DNA from: DATGIQ01 sp035295665
Lineage (GTDB): Bacteria > Planctomycetota > Planctomycetia > Gemmatales > Gemmataceae
Assembly (NCBI GenBank): GCA_035295665.1
Contig: DATGIQ010000191.1
Coordinates: 1 to 33,255, forward strand
DNA: 33,255 nt
Direction of reading: 5' to 3'
Below, piece by piece: positions 23,540 through 31,647 of this stretch. The notes below the pieces were generated by a model. That model saw nothing but the letters and a program-made list of their open reading frames with translations, was not told the origin of the DNA and made no database searches. A program made the position numbers and the translations under genes. The first letter of the stretch is position 1, and each line of letters begins with the position of its first letter.

Positions 23540-25441
23540 ATGGTTGAGAATCCGGTGCTCGATAGCCGAACCACCCTGGCAAGCCGAACGAAGCTGTTAC
23601 GCTCGCTGTGGTATGCCTTCCCGCGCCTGCGGCGGCTCCTGAGCTTATGCACCGGCCGTGCTTGGGGCCACTGGGATGGCGAAGCATGGCGGGCGGTTGG
23701 ACCCCGTCTGTTTGGCGGGCGGACTGCACTGGCTTTGGACGCGGAGGGCCACACCTTACGCATCCGGCTGGCCCAATGGGTCGATTTAACCTCACTGATC
23801 GGCCGGCCGGAAGAGGCCGTCGTGGAACGGATTGTCAAGGACGTGCCTGTGGGGGGGACCGTCATCGATGCGGGTGCCCACATCGGTCGTTATACGTTGA
23901 TGGCAGCAAGTGCCGTCGGGCCTTCGGGCCGGGTGATTGCCATTGAACCGGGGCCCGACACATTTACGCTGCTGCGCGAAAATGCCGCCCTGAACCAGAT
24001 GACCTGGATTACGCCGATTCAGGCCGCCTTGGGCAAGGAAGACGGGTGGGCCGACCTGTTCACCGGGAGCGATCAGGCAACCAACTCCTTGCGAGGGGAG
24101 TGGCTCGATAAGTTGGAGGGCTTCGAATCGATCACGCGGCGTTCCTGCCAGAAGGTGACGGTTCGTTCCCTGCCGTCGTTGCTTGCTGAGCTGGGCTTGG
24201 GCTCGGTGGACTTGCTTAAAATTGATGTGGAAGGGGCCGAGCTGGAAGTCCTGCAAGGAGCACGGGCGCTGCTGCGTTCCGGGCAGATCAAACAGATTAT
24301 CTGTGAAGTGCATCAGCCCACGGTCCGTCCGGCCGAGATCCGGACGCTCCTCCGCAGCTGCGGGTTTGCGGTCAACGATTTGGGTAATTCCGAGCTGCAA
24401 GGCGTTTGGCGCTCATCTCCCAGCAACGGCAAGCCGCGCGGATTACGCTTGGCGATTGTTGGCTGCGGAGCGATCACACAGATGGCCCATCTTCCGGCTA
24501 TCGAGCACGTGGACGAGGTGCGCCTGATCGGTTTGGTGGACACGGATGGTGCCCAGGCTCAAGCCCTGGCTGCCGAACATGGTGTTCCCCGCGTTGCCAC
24601 TCGGTTGGAAGACCTTGCCGGCGACGTGGATGCGGTGGTCCTGGCCACTCCGCCGCATGTACGCTGCGCCTTGGCCCAATTCGCGCTGGAACGTGGGTTG
24701 CACGTGTTGTGCGAGAAACCGATAGCCAACAGCGTGGCCGAGTGTCAACAAATGATTGCTACCGCCCAGGCGGCGCGGCGAACCTTGGCGGTGGCTCATA
24801 CATACCGGTTTTTCGCCAACCGCTGTCATGCCCGTACGCTATTTCAGGCTGGTGCGTTGGGGCGGTTCGTGGAGGCCCGAATCGAACAGGGCTCGCCGTT
24901 CAGCTGGCCCACGCGCACCGCCTACACCCTGCGGCGGGAATGCGTCCCCGGCGGAGTGCTGTTCAACGAGGGGCTCCATACGCTGGATCTGCTGTTCTGG
25001 TGGTTCGGACCGCCGCGACGATTCGAATACGCCGATGATTCCTTGGGCGGACTGGAAAGCAACGTTCAGCTCCTGCTGGAATACGAGCGGGACGCCACGG
25101 TTCACTTCCGCTTGAGCCGGACTTGCTCTCTGAGCAACCGCGTCGAGATGCGCTTCGAAAAGGCCACGGTTGCTTTCCCGATGTACAACACTTCCGAACT
25201 CGAGCTCACCGAGAATGGGGGCCAACCTCAGCGGGTGGTGTTGGGAAAAGAGCCGTTCGAGTTTGTGGCTGCCGTGGCCGCTCAGTTGCGCGATTTTGCC
25301 CTGGCGGCGACGGAAGGCTCTCCGAGCAATATCCCGGCCGAGGCGGGGCTGGCAGTGTTGGAATTGATCGAGGCCTGTTACCGAGACAAGGCGCGCCACC
25401 CGCGCCCCAAGGAAACGCCATTGCCGGGGCTGACATGGTAG
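23540..25441 (+). CDS. Fusion: FkbM methyltransferase + Gfo/Idh/MocA oxidoreductase
   Basis: A 633-residue fusion. Residues about 95-285 are an FkbM-type SAM methyltransferase: VIDAGAHIGRYT (108-119), AIEPGP (134-139) and KIDVEGAELEVL (228-239). After a short SSPSNGKPRG linker at about 292-301, a complete Gfo/Idh oxidoreductase follows: GCGAITQMAHLPA near 308-320, CEKPIA with the catalytic lysine, and GGVLFNEGLHTLDLLFWWFG with the conserved His/Asp. The oxidoreductase half is a close paralogue by eye of the free-standing gene at 29368, with the same GCGAIT-x-x-AHLPA start. The ATG at 23540 has GAGG upstream; an in-frame ATG at 23483 overlaps the previous gene and is less likely. One protein could oxidise and methylate the same sugar. 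Confidence 0.85.
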   Translation: MVENPVLDSRTTLASRTKLLRSLWYAFPRLRRLLSLCTGRAWGHWDGEAWRAVGPRLFGGRTALALDAEGHTLRIRLAQWVDLTSLIGRPEEAVVERIVKDVPVGGTVIDAGAHIGRYTLMAASAVGPSGRVIAIEPGPDTFTLLRENAALNQMTWITPIQAALGKEDGWADLFTGSDQATNSLRGEWLDKLEGFESITRRSCQKVTVRSLPSLLAELGLGSVDLLKIDVEGAELEVLQGARALLRSGQIKQIICEVHQPTVRPAEIRTLLRSCGFAVNDLGNSELQGVWRSSPSNGKPRGLRLAIVGCGAITQMAHLPAIEHVDEVRLIGLVDTDGAQAQALAAEHGVPRVATRLEDLAGDVDAVVLATPPHVRCALAQFALERGLHVLCEKPIANSVAECQQMIATAQAARRTLAVAHTYRFFANRCHARTLFQAGALGRFVEARIEQGSPFSWPTRTAYTLRRECVPGGVLFNEGLHTLDLLFWWFGPPRRFEYADDSLGGLESNVQLLLEYERDATVHFRLSRTCSLSNRVEMRFEKATVAFPMYNTSELELTENGGQPQRVVLGKEPFEFVAAVAAQLRDFALAATEGSPSNIPAEAGLAVLELIEACYRDKARHPRPKETPLPGLTW

Positions 25442-26553
25442 ACTACCGGGCGAAATCGATTTTGGTGACCGGCGGGACCGGCTTTATTGGCGGGCGGCTC
25501 GCCGAGCGTTTGGCCTTCGAAGCTCAGGCCGACGTCCGTCTCCTGGTGCGCGATTGGCGCCATGCGGTCTGGGCCAGCCGGTTGCCGGCACGCTTCCTGG
25601 AAGGCGACATCACCGACCCGGATGCCTTGGCCAAGGCGATGGACGGCTGCGAGGTCGTCTTTCACTGTGTGGGAGTCGGGGGCGATCCGGAAACATGCCG
25701 GCGCATCAATCGGGATGGAACGCTCCGAGTGCTGGAGGCGGCGCGGGCGGCCGGCGTGCGCCGCCTGGTTTATCTCAGCAGCGTTGCCGTGCATGGTCCC
25801 AAGCCACCAGAAAATGCCGACGAGAAAACTCCCTTGGTGCGCACGGGGAATGCCTATGCCGATTCGAAAATCGATGCCGAGGAGGTGATCGCCGCGTTCA
25901 CCGCGGCCCATCCGCAGAGCGTGGTCATCCTCCGGCCGACATTCGTGTGGGGCCCCCGTTCCAGCTACTTCACGATTGGTCCCGTCCAGCAAATTGTTGC
26001 CGGCACATGGCGATTGGTAGATCAAGGGCTGGGCACCTGTCATGCGGTGTACGTCGATAACCTCGTGGACGCCATGCTGCTGGCCGGCGTCGCCTCCGGC
26101 GTGGACGGGGCTGCGTTTTTGATCACCGATGATCAGCCCTGCTCCTGGGCCGAGTTTTTCCTGGCGTATGCACGCATGGTCGGCAAAACTGCCTTACCTT
26201 CGGTTTCCGCTACGGGCCTGAAAGACCGCGCTGCCCGCCGTCTGGAGCATTCGCTGGGGCAGTTACAAGACTTTCTCGAACAGCATCTGCCGCGCTTCGA
26301 GCCGGCCCGGTTTTCCTTCCGTGCGACCCGGTTTCTGCTGCGGCGCGTCCGCCGTGTACTTTTCGGTGGCTCCGTCCAATTCAGTGACTGGGACCTGCTC
26401 AAGTATTCCCGCCGCGGCGGCCTCAATACGAGCAAAGCCAAGGAACAACTGGGCTACATTCCCCGGATCAGCCGTACGGAAGGGATGCGGCTCACCGAAA
26501 GCTGGCTCCGCGCTCAGCGGATCATCCCGTGCGAGCCATCGAAGCCATGCTGA
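25435..26553 (+). CDS. NAD-dependent epimerase/dehydratase
   Basis: A 372-residue extended short-chain dehydrogenase. The cofactor motif is GGTGFIG at 13-19, the catalytic serine is in LSSVAVHG (Ser115/Ser116), and Tyr141/Lys145 form the YxxxK motif in AYADSK. A specific C-terminal extension ends EGMRLTESWLRAQRIIP, which closely matches the end of the epimerase at 30478. Both sit directly after a related Gfo/Idh oxidoreductase, so the two pairs look like copies of one module. Its start overlaps the fusion gene by 7 bases. The product could be a 4-keto, epimerised or reduced sugar nucleotide. Confidence 0.88.
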   Translation: MVDYRAKSILVTGGTGFIGGRLAERLAFEAQADVRLLVRDWRHAVWASRLPARFLEGDITDPDALAKAMDGCEVVFHCVGVGGDPETCRRINRDGTLRVLEAARAAGVRRLVYLSSVAVHGPKPPENADEKTPLVRTGNAYADSKIDAEEVIAAFTAAHPQSVVILRPTFVWGPRSSYFTIGPVQQIVAGTWRLVDQGLGTCHAVYVDNLVDAMLLAGVASGVDGAAFLITDDQPCSWAEFFLAYARMVGKTALPSVSATGLKDRAARRLEHSLGQLQDFLEQHLPRFEPARFSFRATRFLLRRVRRVLFGGSVQFSDWDLLKYSRRGGLNTSKAKEQLGYIPRISRTEGMRLTESWLRAQRIIPCEPSKPC

Positions 26554-26607
26554 TTCCATCGCCTTGTTTTCTGCGTGGCCGGGCAATTGTTGGCCAGGAG
26601 TAAGTGC

Positions 26608-27546
26608 ATGCCTTTGGTCTCGGTCGTCATTCCTGCCCATAATCGGGAGACCTTCCTTCCCGCGGCCGTTGAAAGTGTGTTGAGCCAGACGTTTACGGAT
26701 TGGGAACTCCTGATCGTGGACGATGGCTCCGACGATAGCACGGCGCGGGTGGCTCGGGAATACGCCGGAAAGGACCTGCGCATCCGGTGTCTCCGCCATG
26801 AACACCGGAAGGGTGCGCAAGCGGCACGCAATTCGGGGATTCGGGCTGCCCAGGGACCCTGGATTGCTTTTTTGGACTCCGACGATCGCTGGCTTGCCGA
26901 CAGCTTGGAGGTCCGGCTACAATTAGCGACGACCAGCCAGGTAGCCGTGGTTCATTCGGAGTGTTATATCCTGAAGCCGGACGAGGCGAGCCCATCTGGT
27001 GGGCCGGCCGGGGAGGAGGAGAGCCTGGAGCGCATGGGCTTGCGCCCCTTGCAGGGCCAGATTTATCAAGAGGTGTTGCGGCAGCCCGGACCTATGTTCC
27101 AGGGCATGCTGGTCACCCGAGAAGCCCTGGCCCGCATCGGCTACCTGGACGAATCGATCCGTTCGTACCAAGAATGGGACACGACCATTCGGCTGGCGAA
27201 GCACCACGTATTTGCATTCGTGCCGCAGCCGACCTTTGTGTGGAATTTCCGGAACCCCAGCTCGCTGTCGCGAAGTTTGACCGGCAACGCGGCCGGATAT
27301 CTTCAGGTAATGGCAAAGCACCGCTGGGCGATTCTTCGCGTTCTCGGACCGAAGGCTCTGGCGTTTCACTACCAAACCGCTGGCTACCTATTTCGCAAGG
27401 CAGGGGATGAGGCTCGAGCACGGCACTGTTTGGTGCGGGCCTACCTGTGGTGGCCGTTCCGGGCCTCGATCTTTTGGGCCGGTGCGCGTCACTTCCTCAA
27501 GTGGAGGCGAGCGAACCACTCCGGAGGTGTGGATTGTGTTCCATAG
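26608..27546 (+). CDS. Glycosyltransferase family 2
   Basis: A 312-residue GT-A enzyme. SVVIPAHNRE (5-14) and IVDDGSDD (36-43) form the nucleotide-sugar site, and FLDSDDRW (88-95) carries the metal-binding DxD motif. The RSYQEWDTTIRLAKHH segment holds the typical ED/WD-type catalytic base region. No strong membrane helix is seen, though the C terminus is basic and aromatic (FRASIFWAGARHFLKWRR) and could sit at the membrane. It would add one sugar to the growing glycan at the inner face of the inner membrane. AGGAG at 26595-26599 supports the ATG at 26608. It ends before the largest gap in the window. Confidence 0.9.
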   Translation: MPLVSVVIPAHNRETFLPAAVESVLSQTFTDWELLIVDDGSDDSTARVAREYAGKDLRIRCLRHEHRKGAQAARNSGIRAAQGPWIAFLDSDDRWLADSLEVRLQLATTSQVAVVHSECYILKPDEASPSGGPAGEEESLERMGLRPLQGQIYQEVLRQPGPMFQGMLVTREALARIGYLDESIRSYQEWDTTIRLAKHHVFAFVPQPTFVWNFRNPSSLSRSLTGNAAGYLQVMAKHRWAILRVLGPKALAFHYQTAGYLFRKAGDEARARHCLVRAYLWWPFRASIFWAGARHFLKWRRANHSGGVDCVP

Positions 27547-27652
27547 CCCTGGGCAGGAGTGACCGTGGCATGTTGGCCGCGATCTGCTTTCCCGTGCGCT
27601 GGCCGCATTCGGAAAAACGACGAAGCGGACGCAGATGTTTTATCGTTATGGC

Positions 27653-27684
27653 GGCGACGGTTGGCAGACCGCCAGCCTGTCGCC
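27653..27684. other. Long hairpin in the largest intergenic gap
   Basis: GGCGACGG (27653-27660) pairs with CCTGTCGCC (27676-27684) with one bulged T. The stem continues through T-G and TGGC (27662-27665)/GCCA (27671-27674) around the loop AGACC, about 13 pairs in all. No T-run follows. The gap 27547-27790 otherwise shows no credible gene, tRNA or clear promoter, so this may be a leader, processing site or factor-dependent terminator. Confidence 0.45.
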
Positions 27685-27790
27685 TGTGTGCGGTTAATCA
27701 AAGCGTGATGCCCAGCGGTTTGGGTAGCGGCTCTGCCCATTACCGTGAACTGATCCCCTTTTATCTCTGGAAAACCGAAAGGAATTCTTG

Positions 27791-28234
27791 ATGGCTGGTT
27801 CGGATGCAGCCTCCGTTCCCGTGCGGCAAGGTACCGACCTCGTGGAGAAGATCTGCTCGGGCGAACAATGTCTTGCCTATATCATCAAAGCCAGTTTTCT
27901 CCCCGAGCGGACGACCTTTTTGACGCCTCCGGAATACAAGCAGCAGGTCGGCTATATTGTCTACCCAGCGGGGGGACAAGTCCAGCGTCACGTCCACCGA
28001 CCGCTGGAACGCCATCTCGTCGGCACCTCCGAAGTGCTCGTGGTGCGCCAGGGCTGCTGCGAAGTGGATCTGTACAACGACGACCGCCAACTCGTGGCCA
28101 CGCGGGAATTGCGGGAAGGCGACATCATGTTGATGGTCGGCGGGGGCCACGGCTTCCGCATGCTCGATGATACCGTGCTGGTCGAAGTGAAGCAGGGACC
28201 TTACACGGGCATCGACGAGAAGGAGCGTTTCTAG
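27791..28234 (+). CDS. Cupin-fold protein
   Basis: A 147-residue single-domain cupin. The first motif appears as YPAGGQVQRHVHR-x9-SEVLVVRQG, with His67 and His69 and a glutamate at 81. The second motif region GGGHGFRML supplies His120. These residues could bind a metal. Cupins beside aminotransferase and oxidoreductase genes in glycan loci often act as sugar isomerases, such as the FdtA type, or as binding proteins. The sequence is not a clear FdtA, so I leave the activity open. AAAGGA at 27778-27783 lies 7 bases before the ATG; a TTG one codon earlier is also possible. The next gene begins immediately after the stop. Confidence 0.75.
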   Translation: MAGSDAASVPVRQGTDLVEKICSGEQCLAYIIKASFLPERTTFLTPPEYKQQVGYIVYPAGGQVQRHVHRPLERHLVGTSEVLVVRQGCCEVDLYNDDRQLVATRELREGDIMLMVGGGHGFRMLDDTVLVEVKQGPYTGIDEKERF

Positions 28235-29371
28235 ATGACCATACCGGTCAACGAGCCGCTGCTCGGCCCGCAGGAAATGGAGTATGTGACCCAGTGTCTG
28301 CGCACCGGCTGGATCTCGTCGGCGGGGCACTTCCTGGAGCAATTCGAGGAGCGCTGGGCCGCGTATTGTGGCCGCAAGTACGGCATCGCTGTCAGCAACG
28401 GCACGACCGCCCTGGAACTGGCGGTCCAGGCCCTCGATTTGCAGCCTAGTGACGAAGTCATTGTGCCGACCTTCACCATCATCTCCTGTGCCGCCGCGGT
28501 CGTCTACGGGGGCGGAGTTCCGGTGCTGGTCGATTCCGAGCCGCGGACCTGGTGCATGGATATCCGGCAAGTGGCCGCAAAAATCACCGGCCGCACGCGG
28601 GCCATCATGCCGGTCCACATCTATGGTCATCCCGTCGACATGGACCCCCTGCTGGAGCTGGCCCGAAAGCACCAGTTCGCCATCATCGAAGATGCCGCCG
28701 AGGTTCACGGGGCGGAATACCTGACCGATCGCACCGGTGCCAAGCCGCGCTGGCAACGCTGCGGGAGCTTCGGCGAGTTCAGCTGCTTCAGTTTCTACGG
28801 AAACAAGCTCCTCACGACCGGCGAGGGAGGCATGGTGCTCACCGACGACGCCCAGCGGGCCGAGACCATTCGCTCGCTGCGGAATCTGTGCTTTCAGCCG
28901 CAGCGACGCTTTTATCACGAACGGCTCGGGCACAATTTCCGACTCACGAATATCCAGGCAGCCCTGGGGCTCGGCCAATTGGAACGCATGGAGGCGATCG
29001 TTGCCCGCAAGCGCTGGATGGGGCAGGAGTATACACGCCGGCTCCAGGACATCGCAAGTTTGCAGCTGCCGGTCGAAGAATCGTGGGCCCGGAATGTGTA
29101 TTGGATGTACGGGATCGTCCTGGCGGAAGACACCGGCATGGACGCGACGCAGTGTGCTCAGCGGTTGCGCGAGTTCGGCGTGGAGACGCGGCCATTCTTT
29201 TTGGGAATGCATGAACAGCCTGTCTTCCACCAGCGAGGGCTCTTCCTCCAGGAAAGGTATCCCGTTGCCGAGCGCCTCGCCCGCCAGGGTCTTTATTTGC
29301 CGTCCGGCGTTGCCCTGACCGAATCCCAACTGGAGCAGGTCTGCGAGGCCGTCCACAAGGTGGTTGCATGA
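28235..29371 (+). CDS. Perosamine-synthase-like DegT-family aminotransferase
   Basis: A 378-residue PLP aminotransferase. It begins IPVNEPLLGPQEMEYV and has GWISSAGHFLEQFE, both typical of GDP-perosamine synthase and related C4 aminotransferases. SNGTTALELA (54-63), IEDAAEVHGA (151-160) and the Schiff-base lysine Lys191 in SFYGNKLLTTGEGG mark the PLP site; the SFYGNK motif is the form seen in perosamine synthases. No GDP-mannose dehydratase is in the window, so the 4-keto substrate would have to come from elsewhere or be different. AAGGAG at 28220-28225, inside the cupin gene, serves as its ribosome binding site, and its end overlaps the next gene by 4 bases. Confidence 0.87.
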   Translation: MTIPVNEPLLGPQEMEYVTQCLRTGWISSAGHFLEQFEERWAAYCGRKYGIAVSNGTTALELAVQALDLQPSDEVIVPTFTIISCAAAVVYGGGVPVLVDSEPRTWCMDIRQVAAKITGRTRAIMPVHIYGHPVDMDPLLELARKHQFAIIEDAAEVHGAEYLTDRTGAKPRWQRCGSFGEFSCFSFYGNKLLTTGEGGMVLTDDAQRAETIRSLRNLCFQPQRRFYHERLGHNFRLTNIQAALGLGQLERMEAIVARKRWMGQEYTRRLQDIASLQLPVEESWARNVYWMYGIVLAEDTGMDATQCAQRLREFGVETRPFFLGMHEQPVFHQRGLFLQERYPVAERLARQGLYLPSGVALTESQLEQVCEAVHKVVA

Positions 29372-30462
29372 ACGGCACCAAGCTCCGACTCGGCGTGATT
29401 GGTTGCGGTGCGATCACGGAAACGGCGCATCTTCCCGCTGCGCTTTCGTCATCGGCCGTCGAATTGACCGCCCTGTGCGACAACAGCGAACGCCGACTCC
29501 GTTCGATGGAGCGGATGTTCGGGCTCGGATCGATCGGCTTTCGGGATCACCGCGACCTGTTTGGCCGTGTCGATGCGGTGATCTTGGCTCTGCCGAACCA
29601 TCTGCACGTCTCGGTAGGCTGCGAGTTGCTCGCCAAGGGAATCCATGTGCTGTGTGAAAAGCCGCTGGCCACCACACGCCAGGACTGTGAGCAACTCTGC
29701 CAGGCGGCGCGAGCAGCGAAGGTGGCCTTGGCGGTCGGCTACTTCACCCGTTTTTATCCCAGCACGCTGTTGACCAAGCAGTTGCTCGAGTCGCGTTTTC
29801 TGGGCACGATCACCTCCTTCGACTACGAGCACGGCTCCGTGGGAGGGTGGGCTCCCCACTCCGGATACAACTTGTCCCGGGCGACTTCCGGTGGGGGCGT
29901 CCTGATGGTGAATGGCAGTCACTTCATCGACCGCATGCTCCATTTATTCGGAGCTGTTCATGTGCGATCGTTTGCAGATGATAGCCGGGGCGGCGTGGAA
30001 GCCAATTGTGTGGCCACGGTGGAGTGTATGGTGCAGGGTCAATCGGTACTCGGGCGGATCACACTTTCGAAGACCCATGCCCTGGCTGACCGTCTCCGCA
30101 TCCAGGGTGAAGGGGGGATCGTGGAGATTGGGGAGACCCAAAAGCGGTCCGTCACCTACTATCCGGCTCACCACGAACTTCGGCATGAGATCATGACGAA
30201 GGAAGAGACCGGTTCGGCCGAGCAGGATTACTTCCGCCTCCAGCTCGAAGACTTTGTCCAGGCTATTCAGATATCCGGCGAACCGCGCGTCTCCGGCGAG
30301 CAGGGACTGGAATCGGTGGCATTCATGGAAACGTGCTATCAGCTGGCCGCACCGCTACCTGAGCCGTGGGTGGATGAGCCGCTCGAACGCCTGAAAGAGG
30401 TCCTGCCGCCGGCGGATCGGAAACCTTCGTTGCACTCTTCGGCCACGGTTGCCGTGAGCTGA
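29368..30462 (+). CDS. Gfo/Idh/MocA-family oxidoreductase
   Basis: A 364-residue NAD(P)-dependent oxidoreductase: IGCGAITETAHLPA (11-24) for cofactor, HVLCEKPLA with the catalytic lysine, and GGGVLMVNGSHFIDRMLHLFG with the conserved His/Asp pair. It is clearly related to the C-terminal half of the fusion at 23540-25441. Both share the GCGAIT-x-x-AHLPA opening, HVLCEKP and the ADDS-x-GG stretch, which suggests a duplication. The start overlaps the aminotransferase by 4 bases (ATGA). It ends with a 30-residue tail rich in Pro and Glu. It may oxidise the sugar before the aminotransferase acts, but the order is not known. Confidence 0.87.
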   Translation: MNGTKLRLGVIGCGAITETAHLPAALSSSAVELTALCDNSERRLRSMERMFGLGSIGFRDHRDLFGRVDAVILALPNHLHVSVGCELLAKGIHVLCEKPLATTRQDCEQLCQAARAAKVALAVGYFTRFYPSTLLTKQLLESRFLGTITSFDYEHGSVGGWAPHSGYNLSRATSGGGVLMVNGSHFIDRMLHLFGAVHVRSFADDSRGGVEANCVATVECMVQGQSVLGRITLSKTHALADRLRIQGEGGIVEIGETQKRSVTYYPAHHELRHEIMTKEETGSAEQDYFRLQLEDFVQAIQISGEPRVSGEQGLESVAFMETCYQLAAPLPEPWVDEPLERLKEVLPPADRKPSLHSSATVAVS

Positions 30463-30477
30463 TCGGATCGTATTTTC

Positions 30478-31620
30478 ATGTCCAAGCCACGTGTGTTGAT
30501 CACCGGTGCGGCGGGCTTCATCGGCTGCCGCCTGTGCGAAGTCCTGATGTTGACCGGCGCCTTTGAGCCGCGGGCGTTCCTGCGCTCCACCGGGTCGGCC
30601 GCCCGGCTGGCGCGGTTTCCGGTGGATATGGTGATAGGCGACCTATGTGATGCCCAGCGTGTTCAGGAAGCTGTCCGCGGCTGCGATGCCGCGGTCCATC
30701 TGGCCTGGGGATCAGAAAACGTCATGACGAGGGGATTGGAGAATGTGTTGCGGGCCGCCCGCAAGGAAGGGGTCCGCCGCTTTGTCCACATGAGCAGTGT
30801 GGCCATTTTCGGCAACAACCCGCCCCCCGAAAGTCGATTCGAGACGGCTCCTCTTCGGCCAACCGATCTCGTCTACGGCAACCAGAAGCTAAACCAGGAA
30901 CTGCGCGTCCGCCATTACGGCAAGAAGCATGGTCTGCCCTTTGTCATCTTGCGGCCGCCCAATGTTTATGGTCCGTTCTCACCGTTCACGGCCGGCGTTA
31001 TAAAGAAGATCCGCGCCGGCAAGCTCGCCATCGTCGATGGCGGCAACAATCCCTGCAACCTGGTGTATGTGGACAACCTGATCCAAGCGGTGCTCCTGGC
31101 CCTTTGGAAGCCGGAGGTGGTTGGGGAAACTTTTTTTATCACCGACGGAACGGGGCCAACCTGGCGACAGTGCCTGGAGGACCATGGCCAGTGGGTGGGG
31201 ATGGAGGTTCCGCACATTTCCCGGGCGGAACTAACGGTGCGCCCGCGCGTTCGCATCATCCGGGATTCGCTGCGGGCCACTCCGCGGGTCCTCTTGTCTT
31301 CGGAAACCCGCACCGCACTCCGGCGGATTCCCCTGGTGTCCTCCATGGAAAAGCTGGCGGGCCGTTGGTTTGAACGGCTTTCGCCCCAGCGGCAAGAAGC
31401 CATCCGCGGGCGGTTTTCCAGTCCGCGCGTCGTTTCCAAAATGGGCGATGGGCGTCCCCATTTTGACGGGGAGGATAATGTTCTGGCTGCCCAAGCACGC
31501 ACGGTTGCCCACTCGATCGACAAGGCCAAGCAACAGCTCGGATATACCGTTCCTTTTTCCTATCGTGAAGGCATGAAACTGACGGAAGCCTGGCTGCGGT
31601 ACGCGCGGCTCCTTCCGTGA
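30478..31620 (+). CDS. NAD-dependent epimerase/dehydratase
   Basis: A 380-residue extended short-chain dehydrogenase. The cofactor motif is ITGAAGFIG at 8-16, the catalytic serine is in MSSVAIFG (Ser106/Ser107), and Tyr133/Lys137 form the YxxxK motif in VYGNQK. LRPPNVYGPFSPF is the usual substrate-site loop. The C-terminal 120 residues are longer than in GalE and end EGMKLTEAWLRYARLLP, matching the epimerase at 25435. It follows the oxidoreductase after 15 bases. The two enzymes probably act on the same sugar nucleotide, but the reaction (epimerisation, dehydration or reduction) is not shown by the sequence. Confidence 0.87.
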   Translation: MSKPRVLITGAAGFIGCRLCEVLMLTGAFEPRAFLRSTGSAARLARFPVDMVIGDLCDAQRVQEAVRGCDAAVHLAWGSENVMTRGLENVLRAARKEGVRRFVHMSSVAIFGNNPPPESRFETAPLRPTDLVYGNQKLNQELRVRHYGKKHGLPFVILRPPNVYGPFSPFTAGVIKKIRAGKLAIVDGGNNPCNLVYVDNLIQAVLLALWKPEVVGETFFITDGTGPTWRQCLEDHGQWVGMEVPHISRAELTVRPRVRIIRDSLRATPRVLLSSETRTALRRIPLVSSMEKLAGRWFERLSPQRQEAIRGRFSSPRVVSKMGDGRPHFDGEDNVLAAQARTVAHSIDKAKQQLGYTVPFSYREGMKLTEAWLRYARLLP

Positions 31621-31647
31621 AAGGCCCACGCGGAAGCAGGTGCATTC

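Noticed and set aside
27447..27791. Possible 114-codon gene spanning the gap before the cupin
   Set aside because: It overlaps the end of the GT2 gene in another frame, has a low-complexity, motif-free translation and no ribosome binding site, and it covers the hairpin.
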